Counted from the first letter of the stretch, positions 1-7,488 are shown. The stretch is DNA of 34,440 bases from Kitasatospora aureofaciens (GCF_019192735.1 NZ_JAHTKP010000074.1:1-34440), one strand, 5' to 3'. Program-made: numbers and translations. The notes: generated by a model from the letters alone, not told the origin.

Positions 1-229
1 TGGCCGTGGGGACCGGGTTCGCACACCGCCCGGAATCGGCAACTCCTTTCAGCCGTGTCCCGATTACTACGTACAAGCGACTTTCACGTCGCACCCAGTC
101 GTGCAGGCAGTTCCACATCGCCCGGGCGGCATGGGCCTGGTCATCCATGAGCCGAACCTGGGCAGGTGTCAGCGCCAGTCGGGCACAGTGCCCGAACTGC
201 CGCTTCTCCCACACACGTTCCTCGCTCAC
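1..229 (-). CDS. tnpB: TnpB-like RNA-guided nuclease / accessory protein, N-terminal fragment (cut by window edge)
   Basis: Read on the minus strand from a GTG at 229, this frame is open to the window edge (about 76 codons). It begins VSEERVWEKRQFGHCARL, then LTPAQVRLMDDQAHAARAM and WNCLHDW, which matches the start of actinobacterial IS605 TnpB proteins as I remember them. TnpB proteins are RuvC-fold nucleases guided by an RNA made from the element's right end. The RuvC residues and the zinc ribbon would lie beyond this fragment, so activity cannot be judged. After about residue 50 the sequence looks less like TnpB and the frame may already be degraded. It is divergent from the tnpA remnant, as in IS605-type elements. 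Confidence 0.6.
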   Translation of the reverse strand, partial: MSEERVWEKRQFGHCARLALTPAQVRLMDDQAHAARAMWNCLHDWVRRESRLYVVIGTRLKGVADSGRCANPVPTA

Positions 230-501
230 GCGGTCACCATATCGTTCGGTTCATGCCACCACGATGGAACGCTAATCCTGATATATACGCACCGGACGCC
301 ATGTCGTCCACGACCTGCATGTCCACTTGGTTTTCGTCACCCAGTACCGGCGGAAGGCCTTCACCGACGCCATGCTGACGGGCTGCGAGGAGATCATGCG
401 CGAGGTCTCCACCGACCTCGAAGGCGAACTCAAGCAGTCCAACGGCGAAGAGGATCACGTCCACTTGCTGGTGCACTACCCGCCCAAGGTTCAGCCGTCC
501 C
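1..501. mobile_element. IS200/IS605-family element remnant (divergent tnpB and tnpA fragments)
   Basis: Two divergent reading frames with recognisable IS200/IS605 protein sequence face away from each other across about 50 bp. The leftward one is the N-terminus of TnpB and the rightward one is most of the N-terminal half of TnpA. TnpA similarity stops near 501, before the catalytic tyrosine region, so the right part is deleted or decayed. The left boundary lies outside the window, and I did not locate end hairpins. Confidence 0.7.
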
Positions 502-584
502 GATGGGTCTGGTGCGGTCGGCGGGGCCAGAACCAATCCCCGGTCGAATCTGAACAGTTGGCGACATTAACGGTCAGCTCCTGA
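282..584 (+). pseudogene. tnpA: IS200/IS605 TnpA (Y1 HUH transposase) remnant
   Basis: The frame reads YIRTGRHVVHDLHVHLVFVT, then QYRRKAFTDAM, EEIMREVSTDLEGEL and NGEEDHVHLLVHYPPKV. This is the N-terminal half of an IS200-type transposase; DHVHLL holds the His-hydrophobic-His metal-binding pair. The family cuts and joins single-stranded DNA with one tyrosine located nearer the C-terminus. That part is absent: similarity ends around 501 and the last ~28 codons to the stop at 584 look unrelated. There is no ATG or GTG at the expected start, because an in-frame TGA lies at 279-281 just upstream of YIRTG. The copy is therefore probably dead on both counts. Confidence 0.75.
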
Positions 585-686
585 CGGGCGATCAGGTCGG
601 CTTCTACGCTTCGTGCGGCTCCGGATCCGGAGGGGGCCGGAGCTGCCGGCATCACCCGAATCACCCGACATTCCTGGAGAGAATCC

Positions 687-2336
687 GTGAACATACGTCG
701 TGCACCGCGGCGTTCCTGGACTGCCGTGGCCGCGATCGGTGCGGCCACGGCCGCGCTGTTGTCGCAGCCCGGAACGGCCGCGGCCGCCGCCCCGGCGCCC
801 ACCGTGGCGGCCACCGTGAAGGTGGCGCCCTACCCGGCCGGGGTGGCGCTCGCGCCGGACGGCAGCCGGGCGTACGTGACCAGTCAGAGCACCGGCGCCG
901 TGAGCGTGGTGGACACCGCGAGCAACACCGTGACCGGCAGCTTCACCGCCGGCACCGGCTCGTACGCGGTCGCGGTCTCGCCCGACGGGCGCCGCGCGTA
1001 CCTGACCCACCACCTGGCCAACACCGTGAGCGTCGTGGACACCACGACCAACACCGTGGCCGCGACCGTGCCGGTCGGCGTGCAGCCGTGGGGCCTCGCC
1101 CTCTCGGCGGACGGCTCGCGCGCGTACGTCAGCAACGCCGGGGCCAACACCGTGAGCGTGCTGGACACCGCGGCCCAGAAGGTGACCGCCACCGTCCCGG
1201 TCGGCGCCGAGCCGCACGGGCTCGCCGTCTCGCCGGACGGCAAGCGGGTGTACGTCGCGGCGTCCGGCGGCCAGGCGGTGAACGTGATCGACACCGCGAG
1301 CAACACGGTGAGCGCCACGGTCCCCGTCGGCCACGGCGCCTTCGGGCTGGCGCTCAGCCCCGACGGCACCAGACTCTGGGCGGCCAACGGTGACGACAAG
1401 ACCGTGGCCGTGATCGACACCACGGCCAACACGCTGGCCTCCACGGTCACCGTCGGCGCCAACCCGTACGCCGTCACGCTCTCCCCGGACGGCGCGTCCG
1501 CGTACGTGTCCAACTACGCCGACAACACCGTGAGCGTGGTGGACACCGCGAGCCGGGCCGTCACCGCGACCGTCCCGGTCGGCGCGAGCCCGTACACCCT
1601 GGCCGTCACCGCCGACGGGCGGCACGGCTACCTCGCCGACTTCACCGGCAGCACCGTCACCGTGCTGAACTTCCCGCTGCCCGTGCCGGTCGTCACCGGG
1701 ATCAGCCCCGCCACCGGCTCGCAGGCGGGCGGCGCCACGGTGACCGTCACCGGCACCGACCTCGCCGGAGCGACCGCGGTGAGCTTCGGCGCGGCGGGCA
1801 ACGCCTCCACCTTCAACTGCACCAAGACGAGCTGCACCGCGACCGCCCCGGCCACCACGGCGACCGGCCCGGTGGACGTCCAGGTCACCACGCCCGGCGG
1901 CACGAGCGCGGCCGTCGCCGCCGACCGCTTCACCTACACCGCCGCCGGCGCCCACCTGGGCGTCGCGCTCGTGGCCACCCCGGTGACCGACCTGGTGGCC
2001 GGCCGGGTCGACTACACGATCACCCTCACCGGTCAGGGCCCCGACCCGGTGACCTCGGCCACCGTGAACGCCACCCTGCCCCCCGGTCTGCCGGCCAGTT
2101 CCACGGACTGTGCGGTCGCGAACGGGCAGCTCGCCTGCACCCTGGCCGCGCCGCTCGCCAAGGGCGCGAGCACCATCCGGCACTTCTCGGTCGGGCTGGG
2201 ACTGTTCAGTCTGGTCCAGACCTTCGACGTCACGGTCGCCCGCACCGCCGGAACGCCCGCGGACCCGTCGCCCGCCACCGCCCAGGACACCCGCAGCTGC
2301 TCGGCCGTCTTCGCGCTGCTGATCACCTGCAGCTGA
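687..2336 (+). CDS. Secreted YVTN beta-propeller protein with IPT/TIG and DUF11-like domains
   Basis: A 549-residue exported protein. The GTG start at 687 has a GGAGAG ribosome site at 676-681. Residues 1-35 form a signal peptide (Arg-rich start, hydrophobic stretch, AAAAAP cleavage region). Residues ~40-330 carry about seven ~42-residue repeats of the type 'PDG.RAYV...NTVSVVDTA.NTV.ATVPVG', typical of YVTN-family propellers. Residues ~333-418 look like an IPT/TIG immunoglobulin-like domain (ISPATGSQAGGATVTVTG) with a Cys pair. Residues ~424-520 resemble DUF11-type beta-sandwich repeats (VDYTITLTGQGPDPVTSATV). The protein ends in a Cys-containing tail without a sorting signal, so it is probably released or loosely wall-bound. 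Its role is unknown; such propellers usually bind ligands or proteins. It is monocistronic, with a terminator directly downstream. Confidence 0.85.
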   Translation: MNIRRAPRRSWTAVAAIGAATAALLSQPGTAAAAAPAPTVAATVKVAPYPAGVALAPDGSRAYVTSQSTGAVSVVDTASNTVTGSFTAGTGSYAVAVSPDGRRAYLTHHLANTVSVVDTTTNTVAATVPVGVQPWGLALSADGSRAYVSNAGANTVSVLDTAAQKVTATVPVGAEPHGLAVSPDGKRVYVAASGGQAVNVIDTASNTVSATVPVGHGAFGLALSPDGTRLWAANGDDKTVAVIDTTANTLASTVTVGANPYAVTLSPDGASAYVSNYADNTVSVVDTASRAVTATVPVGASPYTLAVTADGRHGYLADFTGSTVTVLNFPLPVPVVTGISPATGSQAGGATVTVTGTDLAGATAVSFGAAGNASTFNCTKTSCTATAPATTATGPVDVQVTTPGGTSAAVAADRFTYTAAGAHLGVALVATPVTDLVAGRVDYTITLTGQGPDPVTSATVNATLPPGLPASSTDCAVANGQLACTLAAPLAKGASTIRHFSVGLGLFSLVQTFDVTVARTAGTPADPSPATAQDTRSCSAVFALLITCS

Positions 2337-2355
2337 CGGCTCTCCCAGCCCTGAC

Positions 2356-2384
2356 GGCCCCGCCACCCTGGAGGAGGCGGGGCC
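2356..2384 (+). terminator. Rho-independent-type hairpin after the YVTN gene
   Basis: Perfect 9-bp stem GGCCCCGCC / GGCGGGGCC with an 11-nt loop, followed by tgctctttcc. It lies 20 bp after the stop codon. Confidence 0.8.
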
Positions 2385-2414
2385 TGCTCTTTCCCGCGCC
2401 TTCCTTCATCCGCT

Positions 2415-2449
2415 CTGGACGAAACGTCCGGACTGGACGTACAGTCCAG
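2415..2449 (+). promoter_or_regulatory. Two tandem inverted repeats (CTGGAC-N5-GTCCRG), likely operator and leaderless promoter of the regulator gene
   Basis: CTGGAC-gaaac-GTCCGG (2415-2431) and CTGGAC-gtaca-GTCCAG (2433-2449) are spaced 18 bp centre to centre and end 2 bp before the ATG at 2452. There is no Shine-Dalgarno sequence. TACAGT (2440-2445) sits 6 nt before the ATG and could be a -10 box, with TGGACG (2416-2421) as a -35. This suggests a leaderless transcript whose promoter is covered by the operator, as in autoregulation. Confidence 0.6.
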
Positions 2450-2451
2450 AC

Positions 2452-3111
2452 ATGCCCGCCGAAACCCCCGACCCCCGCGTCCGGACCTGGTCACCGGTCT
2501 GCCGCGCGGTGGCCCTGCTCCTCGGGCCGTACGCCGAGGTGGTGCTGCACGACGCCGCGACCGACACCGTGCTCGCCATCTGGAATCCGATGACCACCCG
2601 CGCCCCCGGCGACCCGTCGCTGCTCGGCGAACTGGACGACCTGGACCCCTCCGCCCCCGACGTCTACGGGCCCTACGAGAAGCTGCTGCCCGACGGGCGC
2701 CGGCTGTCCTCCGTCAGCGCCGTCCTGCGCGACGACGTCGGCCGGCCCTCGGCGGTGCTCTGCGTCAACCTCGACCGCGGCCCGCTGGACCAGGCCGCCG
2801 CCCTGCTGGCCGGCTTCGCAGCGCCCACCGCGCCCCGCCCCGAACCGCTCTTCGAGCGCGACTGGACCGAGCGCATGAACGACGTAGTCGGTGGCTACGT
2901 CCGCGCCCACGGCCGCCCGCCCGAACGCCTGAGCCGCGAGGACCGGCTCGCCGTCCTGCGCGAGCTCGACCAGGCCGGGGTGCTCGCGGTCCGCCGCGCC
3001 GTCCCCGCCGTCGCCACCGCGCTCAAGGTGTCCCGCTCGACCGTCTACACCCTGCTCGCCGACCTCAAGCAGGAGGCGGGCCCGAAGCAGGAGAACGAGA
3101 ACCCGCGATGA
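2452..3111 (+). CDS. YheO/DauR-like PAS plus helix-turn-helix transcriptional regulator
   Basis: 219 residues. Residues ~10-120 match the YheO-like PAS domain (AVALLLGPYAEVVLHD, YEKLLPDGRRLSSVSAVLRDD, SAVLCVNLD). Residues ~160-212 are the C-terminal HTH typical of DauR-type regulators (LDQAGVLAVRRAVPAVATAL, KVSRSTVYTLLADLKQE). DauR represses D-arginine catabolism in Pseudomonas, and relatives often control amino-acid metabolism; the ligand here is not known. The start is leaderless in appearance, 2 bp after tandem inverted repeats that are the obvious candidate binding sites. The stop overlaps the next start by 4 bp (ATGA at 3108-3111), so the regulator and the aminotransferase are translationally coupled and the regulator probably controls both. 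Confidence 0.85.
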   Translation: MPAETPDPRVRTWSPVCRAVALLLGPYAEVVLHDAATDTVLAIWNPMTTRAPGDPSLLGELDDLDPSAPDVYGPYEKLLPDGRRLSSVSAVLRDDVGRPSAVLCVNLDRGPLDQAAALLAGFAAPTAPRPEPLFERDWTERMNDVVGGYVRAHGRPPERLSREDRLAVLRELDQAGVLAVRRAVPAVATALKVSRSTVYTLLADLKQEAGPKQENENPR

Positions 3112-4244
3112 CCAAGCTCCCCGACTTCCGCCTCGAAACGTACTTCTCCCGCTGGGAGTTCACCGCCCGCCACCACCTCACCGCCTCCGACGCGGAGACG
3201 ATGACCATGGCCGAACTCCTCGCCCTCGCCGGCCCCGAGGACCGGCAGGCCTGGGACACCCTCGCCCTCGGCTACACCGAGACCTTCGGCGACCCGGGGC
3301 TGCGCCGGGCCGTCGCCGGCATGTACGAGCGGGTCGGCGCCGACGACGTGCTCTGCTTCGGCGGCGCCCAGGAGGGGCTCAACCTCGCCATGCAGGTGCT
3401 CCTCGAACCGGGCGACCACGCGGTGGTGATCACCCCCAACTACCAGTCCGCGGAGACCATTCCGCTCTCCCTGTGCGAGGTCACCGGCGTCGCGCTGGAC
3501 GAGCAGCAGGACTGGGCGCTCGACGTCGACGCGGTGCGGGCGGCGCTGCGCCCGAACACCCGGGTCGTCTCGGTCAACTTCCCCAACAACCCCACCGGCA
3601 AGGTGATCGACGCCGCCGACTTCGTCCGCCTGGTGGAGCTGTGCGACGCGCGCGGCATCCGCCTCTTCTCCGACGAGGTCTACCGCGGCCTGGAGCGCGA
3701 CCCGGCCCGCACCCTGCCGCAGGCCGCCGACCTCTCCGAGCGGGCGCTCTCGCTCAACGTCACCTCCAAGTCGCTCGGCCTGCCCGGCCTGCGGGTCGGC
3801 TGGATCGCCTGCCGGGACCGGGAGTTGCGCTCCCGGCTGGAGCGGGCCAAGCACTACACCACGATCTGCAACTCGGCGCCGAGCGAGATCCTGGCCCGGA
3901 TCGCGATCACCGCGCGGGAGCGGATCCTGGCCCGCAACCGCGGCATCATCGCCGAGAACCTGCCCCGATTCGACGCGTTCTTCGCCGAGTTCGCCGACCT
4001 CTTCGAGTGGCGCGCCCCGGACGGCGGCTGCGTCGCCTACCCCCGCTACCTCGGGGCAGACGGCGTCGAGGAGTTCTGTACGAGCCTGGTCGAGCAGGCG
4101 GGCGTCCTGCTGCTGCCCGCGAGCATGTACCGCTCCGACCTGACGCCAACTCCGGTCGACCGCTTCCGGATCGGCCTCGGCCGCCGCGACCCGGGACCGG
4201 CCCTGGCGGCCTTCGCGGACTGGCTGCGCGCCCGCAAGGCGTAG
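3108..4244 (+). CDS. PLP-dependent class I/II aminotransferase
   Basis: 378 residues, the normal length for a fold-type I aminotransferase. Visible motifs are the cofactor phosphate region FGGAQEGLNLAM, the substrate/PLP stretch NFPNNPTGKVI, the PLP-ring aspartate in LFSDEVYRGLE, the Schiff-base lysine in NVTSKSLGLPGLRVGW, and a C-terminal arginine in DRFRIGLGR that should bind the substrate carboxylate. It should move an amino group between an amino acid and a 2-oxo acid in the cytoplasm; the substrate cannot be told. Coupling to a YheO/DauR-like regulator points to inducible amino-acid catabolism. The last codons (Ala-Arg-Lys-Ala, stop) form the first unit of a degenerate tandem repeat that continues for about 95 bp past the stop. 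Confidence 0.9.
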   Translation: MTKLPDFRLETYFSRWEFTARHHLTASDAETMTMAELLALAGPEDRQAWDTLALGYTETFGDPGLRRAVAGMYERVGADDVLCFGGAQEGLNLAMQVLLEPGDHAVVITPNYQSAETIPLSLCEVTGVALDEQQDWALDVDAVRAALRPNTRVVSVNFPNNPTGKVIDAADFVRLVELCDARGIRLFSDEVYRGLERDPARTLPQAADLSERALSLNVTSKSLGLPGLRVGWIACRDRELRSRLERAKHYTTICNSAPSEILARIAITARERILARNRGIIAENLPRFDAFFAEFADLFEWRAPDGGCVAYPRYLGADGVEEFCTSLVEQAGVLLLPASMYRSDLTPTPVDRFRIGLGRRDPGPALAAFADWLRARKA

Positions 4245-4338
4245 CGCCCGCAGGCACAGCGCTCGCAGGGCATGGCGCCCGCAGGCGTACCGCCCACAAG
4301 GCATACCACCCACAAGGCATAGCGCCCGCACGCACAGC
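4230..4338 (+). repeat. Seven degenerate 15-16-bp tandem repeats beginning at a stop codon
   Basis: Units of the form gcccgcaaggcatagc start at 4230, 4246, 4261, 4277, 4292, 4308 and 4324. The first covers the last codons and TAG stop of the aminotransferase gene; the others are non-coding. Spacing alternates between 15 and 16 bp, so downstream copies drift in frame. Confidence 0.8.
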
Positions 4339-4343
4339 GCGAA

Positions 4344-4373
4344 CCGGCCGCCGGGAGTGCTCCCGGCGGCCGG
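4344..4373. terminator. Bidirectional hairpin terminator between convergent genes
   Basis: A perfect inverted repeat CCGGCCGCCGGGAG / CTCCCGGCGGCCGG with only TG between the arms. It lies between the aminotransferase gene and the convergent secreted-protein gene. Confidence 0.8.
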
Positions 4374-4402
4374 TCGTCAGAAGTCGCTCAGGGGGCGGCG
4401 AC

Positions 4403-4810
4403 TCAGAACGGGTGCGTACAGGTGGTGACCTGCTTCCCGGCGTCCAGCGCCGGGCCGGCGGTGGCGCAGACCATCTTCAGGTCGCCGGTGACGACGCGCG
4501 GGGTGACCGCCTTGGCGGAGCCGAACCGCACAGTGGTCGCGGAGGCGGTCGTCTCCCACGGGCTGCCCCACGTCTTCTGCGTCCTGACCTCGACCTGGAC
4601 GATCGTCAACTGGCCGGCGTCGGCGGAGACCTGGGCGACACCGGTGACGCCGGTGGGGTCCGTCTCGTGCCAGGCGCACGGCTGGTTCAGCACGGCGGCG
4701 CAGGCCACCGCGTCGTTCTCGGACGTCGCCGTGGCCGCCGTGGCCGGTCCGGCCGTCAACGCCGCGATCCCTGCCATCGTGACCATCGCAGCTGCGATCC
4801 GAGCGCGCAT
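4403..4810 (-). CDS. Small secreted hypothetical protein with four cysteines
   Basis: 135 residues from an ATG at 4810 with a perfect AGGAGG ribosome site 8 nt upstream. A longer in-frame extension to 4906 exists but has no ribosome site and would bury the signal peptide. Residues 1-29 are a clear signal peptide (MRARIAAAMVTMAGIAALTA, then GPATAATA). The mature ~105 residues contain four cysteines in two pairs (VACAAVLNQPCAW and MVCATAG...TTCTHPF), suggesting two disulfides. I do not recognise the family. The gene diverges from the FHA/kinase operon across about 280 bp, so the two may share regulation; that is inference. Confidence 0.75.
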   Translation of the reverse strand: MRARIAAAMVTMAGIAALTAGPATAATATSENDAVACAAVLNQPCAWHETDPTGVTGVAQVSADAGQLTIVQVEVRTQKTWGSPWETTASATTVRFGSAKAVTPRVVTGDLKMVCATAGPALDAGKQVTTCTHPF

Positions 4811-4840
4811 GATTTGAACCTCCTTGGAAACAAAGGGGAT

Positions 4841-4902
4841 CTCACTGAGTGAGACGAGTCTTGCACGGATCGTGGCGATGGCGCGTGTGTTGTGCATCAC
4901 AC
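4841..4902. promoter_or_regulatory. Palindromes in the divergent promoter region 4811-5087
   Basis: CTCACTGAGTGAG (4841-4853) is a 13-bp palindrome in the leader of the leftward secreted-protein gene. GTGTTGTGCATCACAC (4887-4902) is a near-perfect 16-bp palindrome resembling a CRP-type site (GTG...CAC). Either could bind a regulator of one or both divergent units. I could not assign a promoter confidently. Confidence 0.35.
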
Positions 4903-5087
4903 CCATGGTGACCGTTCAACTACGTGCAGCAATGTTGTGGCCGAACGTTCAGCGCATGGACGGACTCGCGTGATGACGATCTGTCAGAGGCACGTCAGTG
5001 CGCTGTGCCGGTTCACTCGTCCGAGTGGCAGGCTGCCGCCCGGCCCGATCGGACGGATACCATCGAGCCGACCCACGGAGGTGCTGC

Positions 5088-5849
5088 GTGGACACGGTCA
5101 TCGTGCAACTGCCCGACCAGGGGCCCGCGGTGGCGCCGGGCGGACGGCCCGGCCTGCTACGGATGGGCCCGGGCGAGACGGCGGTGTTCGGGCGCGGCGA
5201 GCCCGGCCGGGCCGTCCCGATCCCCCTGGCCGACCAGGGCGTCTCCCGGCGCGCGGGCGAGATCACCGCCGCCGAGGACTACTGGCGGCTGTCCAACTTC
5301 TCCGCCACCGCGACCTACGTGGTGGAGAACCTGGAGGGCGCGGGCGAACACGTCAAGGTGGCGCCCGGACGGCTCGGCGCGCCGGTGCCGTTCGAGTTCT
5401 CCCGGGTCCTGCTGCCCGCGCTCGGCGAGCCCGCCTCGTTCAAGGTCTTCGCCCCCCAACACGCCTACCTGGAGGGCGAGTCGGACGGCACTGGCGGCGA
5501 ACGCACCGTCAGCCCGTTCGCCCTCGACCCCACCGCCAAGTACTTCCTCGTCCTGCTCGCCCTGTGCGAACCCCGGTTGCGGTCCCCGTCCGCCGCCGTG
5601 GTGCCCGGGGCGACGGACGTGGTGGCGCGGCTGCGCGCCCTGCCGTCCTGCCGCGACCTCACCCGCTCGGCGGTGAACTACCACATCGACTACCTGGTGT
5701 TCACCAAACTCCGGCTGCGCGAACCCCTCGACGACGACCGAGGCGGCGGCAAGCGCGAGGAACTCGCCGCCCTGGCCCTCAGGTTCGACCTCGTCCGGGA
5801 GGAACACCTGGCCCTGCTCCCGCCCCGGCAGCCGGCCGCCCGGCCGTGA
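5088..5849 (+). CDS. FHA-domain protein with C-terminal winged-helix-like region
   Basis: 253 residues from GTG 5088, chosen because GGAGGTG (5077-5083) lies 4-5 nt upstream. Residues ~5-85 show the forkhead-associated pattern: FGRGEPG (the GR), VSRRAGEI (the SRxH-like turn, with Ala replacing the usual His) and WRLSNFSATATYVVEN (in place of StNGtyvN). FHA domains bind phosphothreonine peptides. Residues ~135-215 (AKYFLVLLALCEPRL, DVVARLRALP, AVNYHIDYLVFTKLRL) look like a winged-helix or helical domain seen in actinobacterial FHA proteins. The next gene is a Ser/Thr kinase starting within this stop codon (GTGA), so this protein is the likely phospho-dependent partner or substrate of that kinase. 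It has no signal peptide or membrane segment and should be cytoplasmic. Confidence 0.8.
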   Translation: MDTVIVQLPDQGPAVAPGGRPGLLRMGPGETAVFGRGEPGRAVPIPLADQGVSRRAGEITAAEDYWRLSNFSATATYVVENLEGAGEHVKVAPGRLGAPVPFEFSRVLLPALGEPASFKVFAPQHAYLEGESDGTGGERTVSPFALDPTAKYFLVLLALCEPRLRSPSAAVVPGATDVVARLRALPSCRDLTRSAVNYHIDYLVFTKLRLREPLDDDRGGGKREELAALALRFDLVREEHLALLPPRQPAARP

Positions 5850-7324
5850 GCCCCGCCGCCCGGCCCGACGAACGGCCGATCGACGTGCCGGCCGGCTACC
5901 TGGTCGCCGGCTACCGCACCGGCGAACTCCTCGGCGCCGGCGCCTGGGGCAGCGTCTACGCCGCGCACGGCCCGGACGGCACCCCGGTCGCCGTCAAACT
6001 CCTCGGCCCCGCCCGGCTGAGCCCTGGTCAGCGCCGCACCATGGCCCAGATCGCCCGCAGCGAGCTGCGCTTCAGCCGCCGCGCCGACCACCCCCACCTG
6101 ATCCGCACCCTCGCCGTCGCCACCGTCGACGACCCGGCCCACCCCGCGCTCGACGGCGCCCTCGCCCTCGTCATGGAACGCGCCGCGTGCAGCCTCCAGG
6201 ACGTCCTCGCCGCCGCCCGCCCCGGCACCCCCGTCCCCCGTGCCGAACGCATCCTCGCCGAGGTCTGCGCCGGCCTCACCCACATGCACCGGGCCGGCTG
6301 GGTGCACGGCGACCTCAAACCGGCCAACATCCTGCTGATGCCCGACGGCACCGCCAAGCTCGCCGACTTCGGCCTCACCGCCGAACTGGAGGGCACCCAC
6401 GCCTACGCCCCGCCGCTCGGCTCGCCCGACCACGTCCCGCCCGAGTGGTGGTCCGAACGCACCGGCGCGCGCGGCGTCGCCCTGCGGCCCAGTGCCGACG
6501 TCTGGGCCTTCGGGGTCCTCGCCCACCAACTCCTCACCGGTGGCCTGCACCCCTTCCTCGGCGCCACCGCCCGCGCCCGCTCGCTCGCCGCCCAGGCGTA
6601 CGCGCGGGGGGCCGCGCCGCTGCGGCTGGACCAGGCGCTGCCCGGGCGCTGGCGCGCAGCCGTCGCCGCCTGTCTGGCCGCCGACCGGGAGGAGCGGGCC
6701 CGGGCGGACCTCGCCGCACTGGTCGCGGCGGCCACCGCCCGGCCGGGCGTCCGACGGCTGCGGTGGGCGACCGTGGCGGGCCTGGCGGCCTGCACCGCCG
6801 TCGTCCTCGTCCTCACCGGCGCCCCCGAGCCCTTCGCGCCCTCGTCGTCCGGAGCGCTCGTGCCCGGGGCCATCCCAGCCGGCTCCGACGTCCCCGCCGC
6901 CTACCGGGGCATGATCGAGGACGCCGCCCGGCGCTGCCCCGAACCCGAGATCACCCCGGTCCTGCTGGCCGCCATGATCAAGGCCGAGAGCGGCTTCGAC
7001 CCGAACGCCGCCCGCCCCGAGACCGGCGAGTACGGCATCGCGATGTGGACGCCGTCGGTCTTCAACGCCTGGGGCAAGGCCGCCGACCACCCCGGGCCCA
7101 AGGACTACATGAACCCCGGCGACGCGATCGCCGCCATGGGCAACTACACCTGCTGGCTCGACCAGCGGCTCAAGCACCGCGGCTTCACCCACGACCTGCC
7201 TGCCCTCGTCACCGCCGCCTACCGGACCAGCGACAAGACCGTGGCGGCCGAGGGCGGAGTGCCGGCCCGGGTCCGCGCGCACGTCGACCTGGTGCTCCGG
7301 TACCTGGCCGACTACGGCGGGTGA
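5846..7324 (+). CDS. Transmembrane Ser/Thr protein kinase with extracellular lytic-transglycosylase-like domain
   Basis: 492 residues from GTG 5846, overlapping the FHA stop by 4 bp; the frame is open further upstream but that region shadows the FHA gene. Residues ~18-300 are a Hanks-type kinase: glycine loop LGAGAWGSVY, ATP lysine in VAVKLL, catalytic HGDLKPAN (Asp156; HGD instead of HRD), metal-binding DFG (174-176), activation segment ending GSPDHVPPEWW, and SADVWAFGVLAHQLLTG. A single membrane helix lies at about 307-326. The outside part (~345-492) resembles an SLT/GH23 domain: ITPVLLAAMIKAESGFDPNA with putative catalytic Glu381, EYGIAMWTPSVF, NYTCWLDQRL and a helical end. PknB-type kinases usually carry PASTA domains there. 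The architecture suggests peptidoglycan sensing or cleavage coupled to phosphorylation of the FHA partner. Muramidase activity is inferred, not shown. Confidence 0.88.
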   Translation: MSPAARPDERPIDVPAGYLVAGYRTGELLGAGAWGSVYAAHGPDGTPVAVKLLGPARLSPGQRRTMAQIARSELRFSRRADHPHLIRTLAVATVDDPAHPALDGALALVMERAACSLQDVLAAARPGTPVPRAERILAEVCAGLTHMHRAGWVHGDLKPANILLMPDGTAKLADFGLTAELEGTHAYAPPLGSPDHVPPEWWSERTGARGVALRPSADVWAFGVLAHQLLTGGLHPFLGATARARSLAAQAYARGAAPLRLDQALPGRWRAAVAACLAADREERARADLAALVAAATARPGVRRLRWATVAGLAACTAVVLVLTGAPEPFAPSSSGALVPGAIPAGSDVPAAYRGMIEDAARRCPEPEITPVLLAAMIKAESGFDPNAARPETGEYGIAMWTPSVFNAWGKAADHPGPKDYMNPGDAIAAMGNYTCWLDQRLKHRGFTHDLPALVTAAYRTSDKTVAAEGGVPARVRAHVDLVLRYLADYGG

Positions 7325-7461
7325 CCGGGCAGAGCGGGATCGAACGGGATAACGGGATCAAACAGGATCAAGCGGCCCCCGCCCCGTCGGCGCCCCCGCT
7401 GCAGGGCACGGTGCACCTGGCGATCCTGGCTGCCTACGTGGTGCTGGCGGTGAACCCGTGA
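7321..7461 (+). CDS. Possible 46-aa single-pass membrane peptide coupled to the kinase gene
   Basis: A GTG at 7321 overlaps the kinase stop (GTGA), the same arrangement that joins the FHA and kinase genes. The 46 residues start VTGQSGIERDNGIKQDQ, pass through a Pro/Ala-rich stretch, and end in the hydrophobic TVHLAILAAYVVLAVNP, which could span the membrane once. Third-position GC is high. Against it: no clear ribosome site, and short open frames are common at this GC content. The first part is built from degenerate GGGATCAA-like repeats following the kinase stop. I cannot name a family. Confidence 0.4.
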   Translation: MTGQSGIERDNGIKQDQAAPAPSAPPLQGTVHLAILAAYVVLAVNP

Positions 7462-7488
7462 GGGGGCGGCGGCCGTAGTTACGCACGG

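Noticed and set aside
567..2366. Long minus-strand open frame (about 600 codons) opposite the YVTN gene
   Set aside because: Its Arg/Gly-rich, low-complexity translation mirrors the repeated plus-strand gene; long antisense frames are expected at this GC content.
3045..4331. Minus-strand frame of ~430 codons opposite the aminotransferase gene
   Set aside because: The plus strand has all PLP-enzyme motifs; the antisense product is compositionally odd and starts inside the tandem repeat.
4887..4902. Definite CRP/cAMP site
   Set aside because: The palindrome resembles one, but one arm pair mismatches and no promoter could be placed, so it is listed only as a low-confidence regulatory site.
4892..5845. 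N-terminal extension of the kinase frame to 4892
   Set aside because: It overlaps the FHA gene in another frame and is Arg/Pro-rich with no domain; GTG 5846 with the GTGA overlap is the better start.
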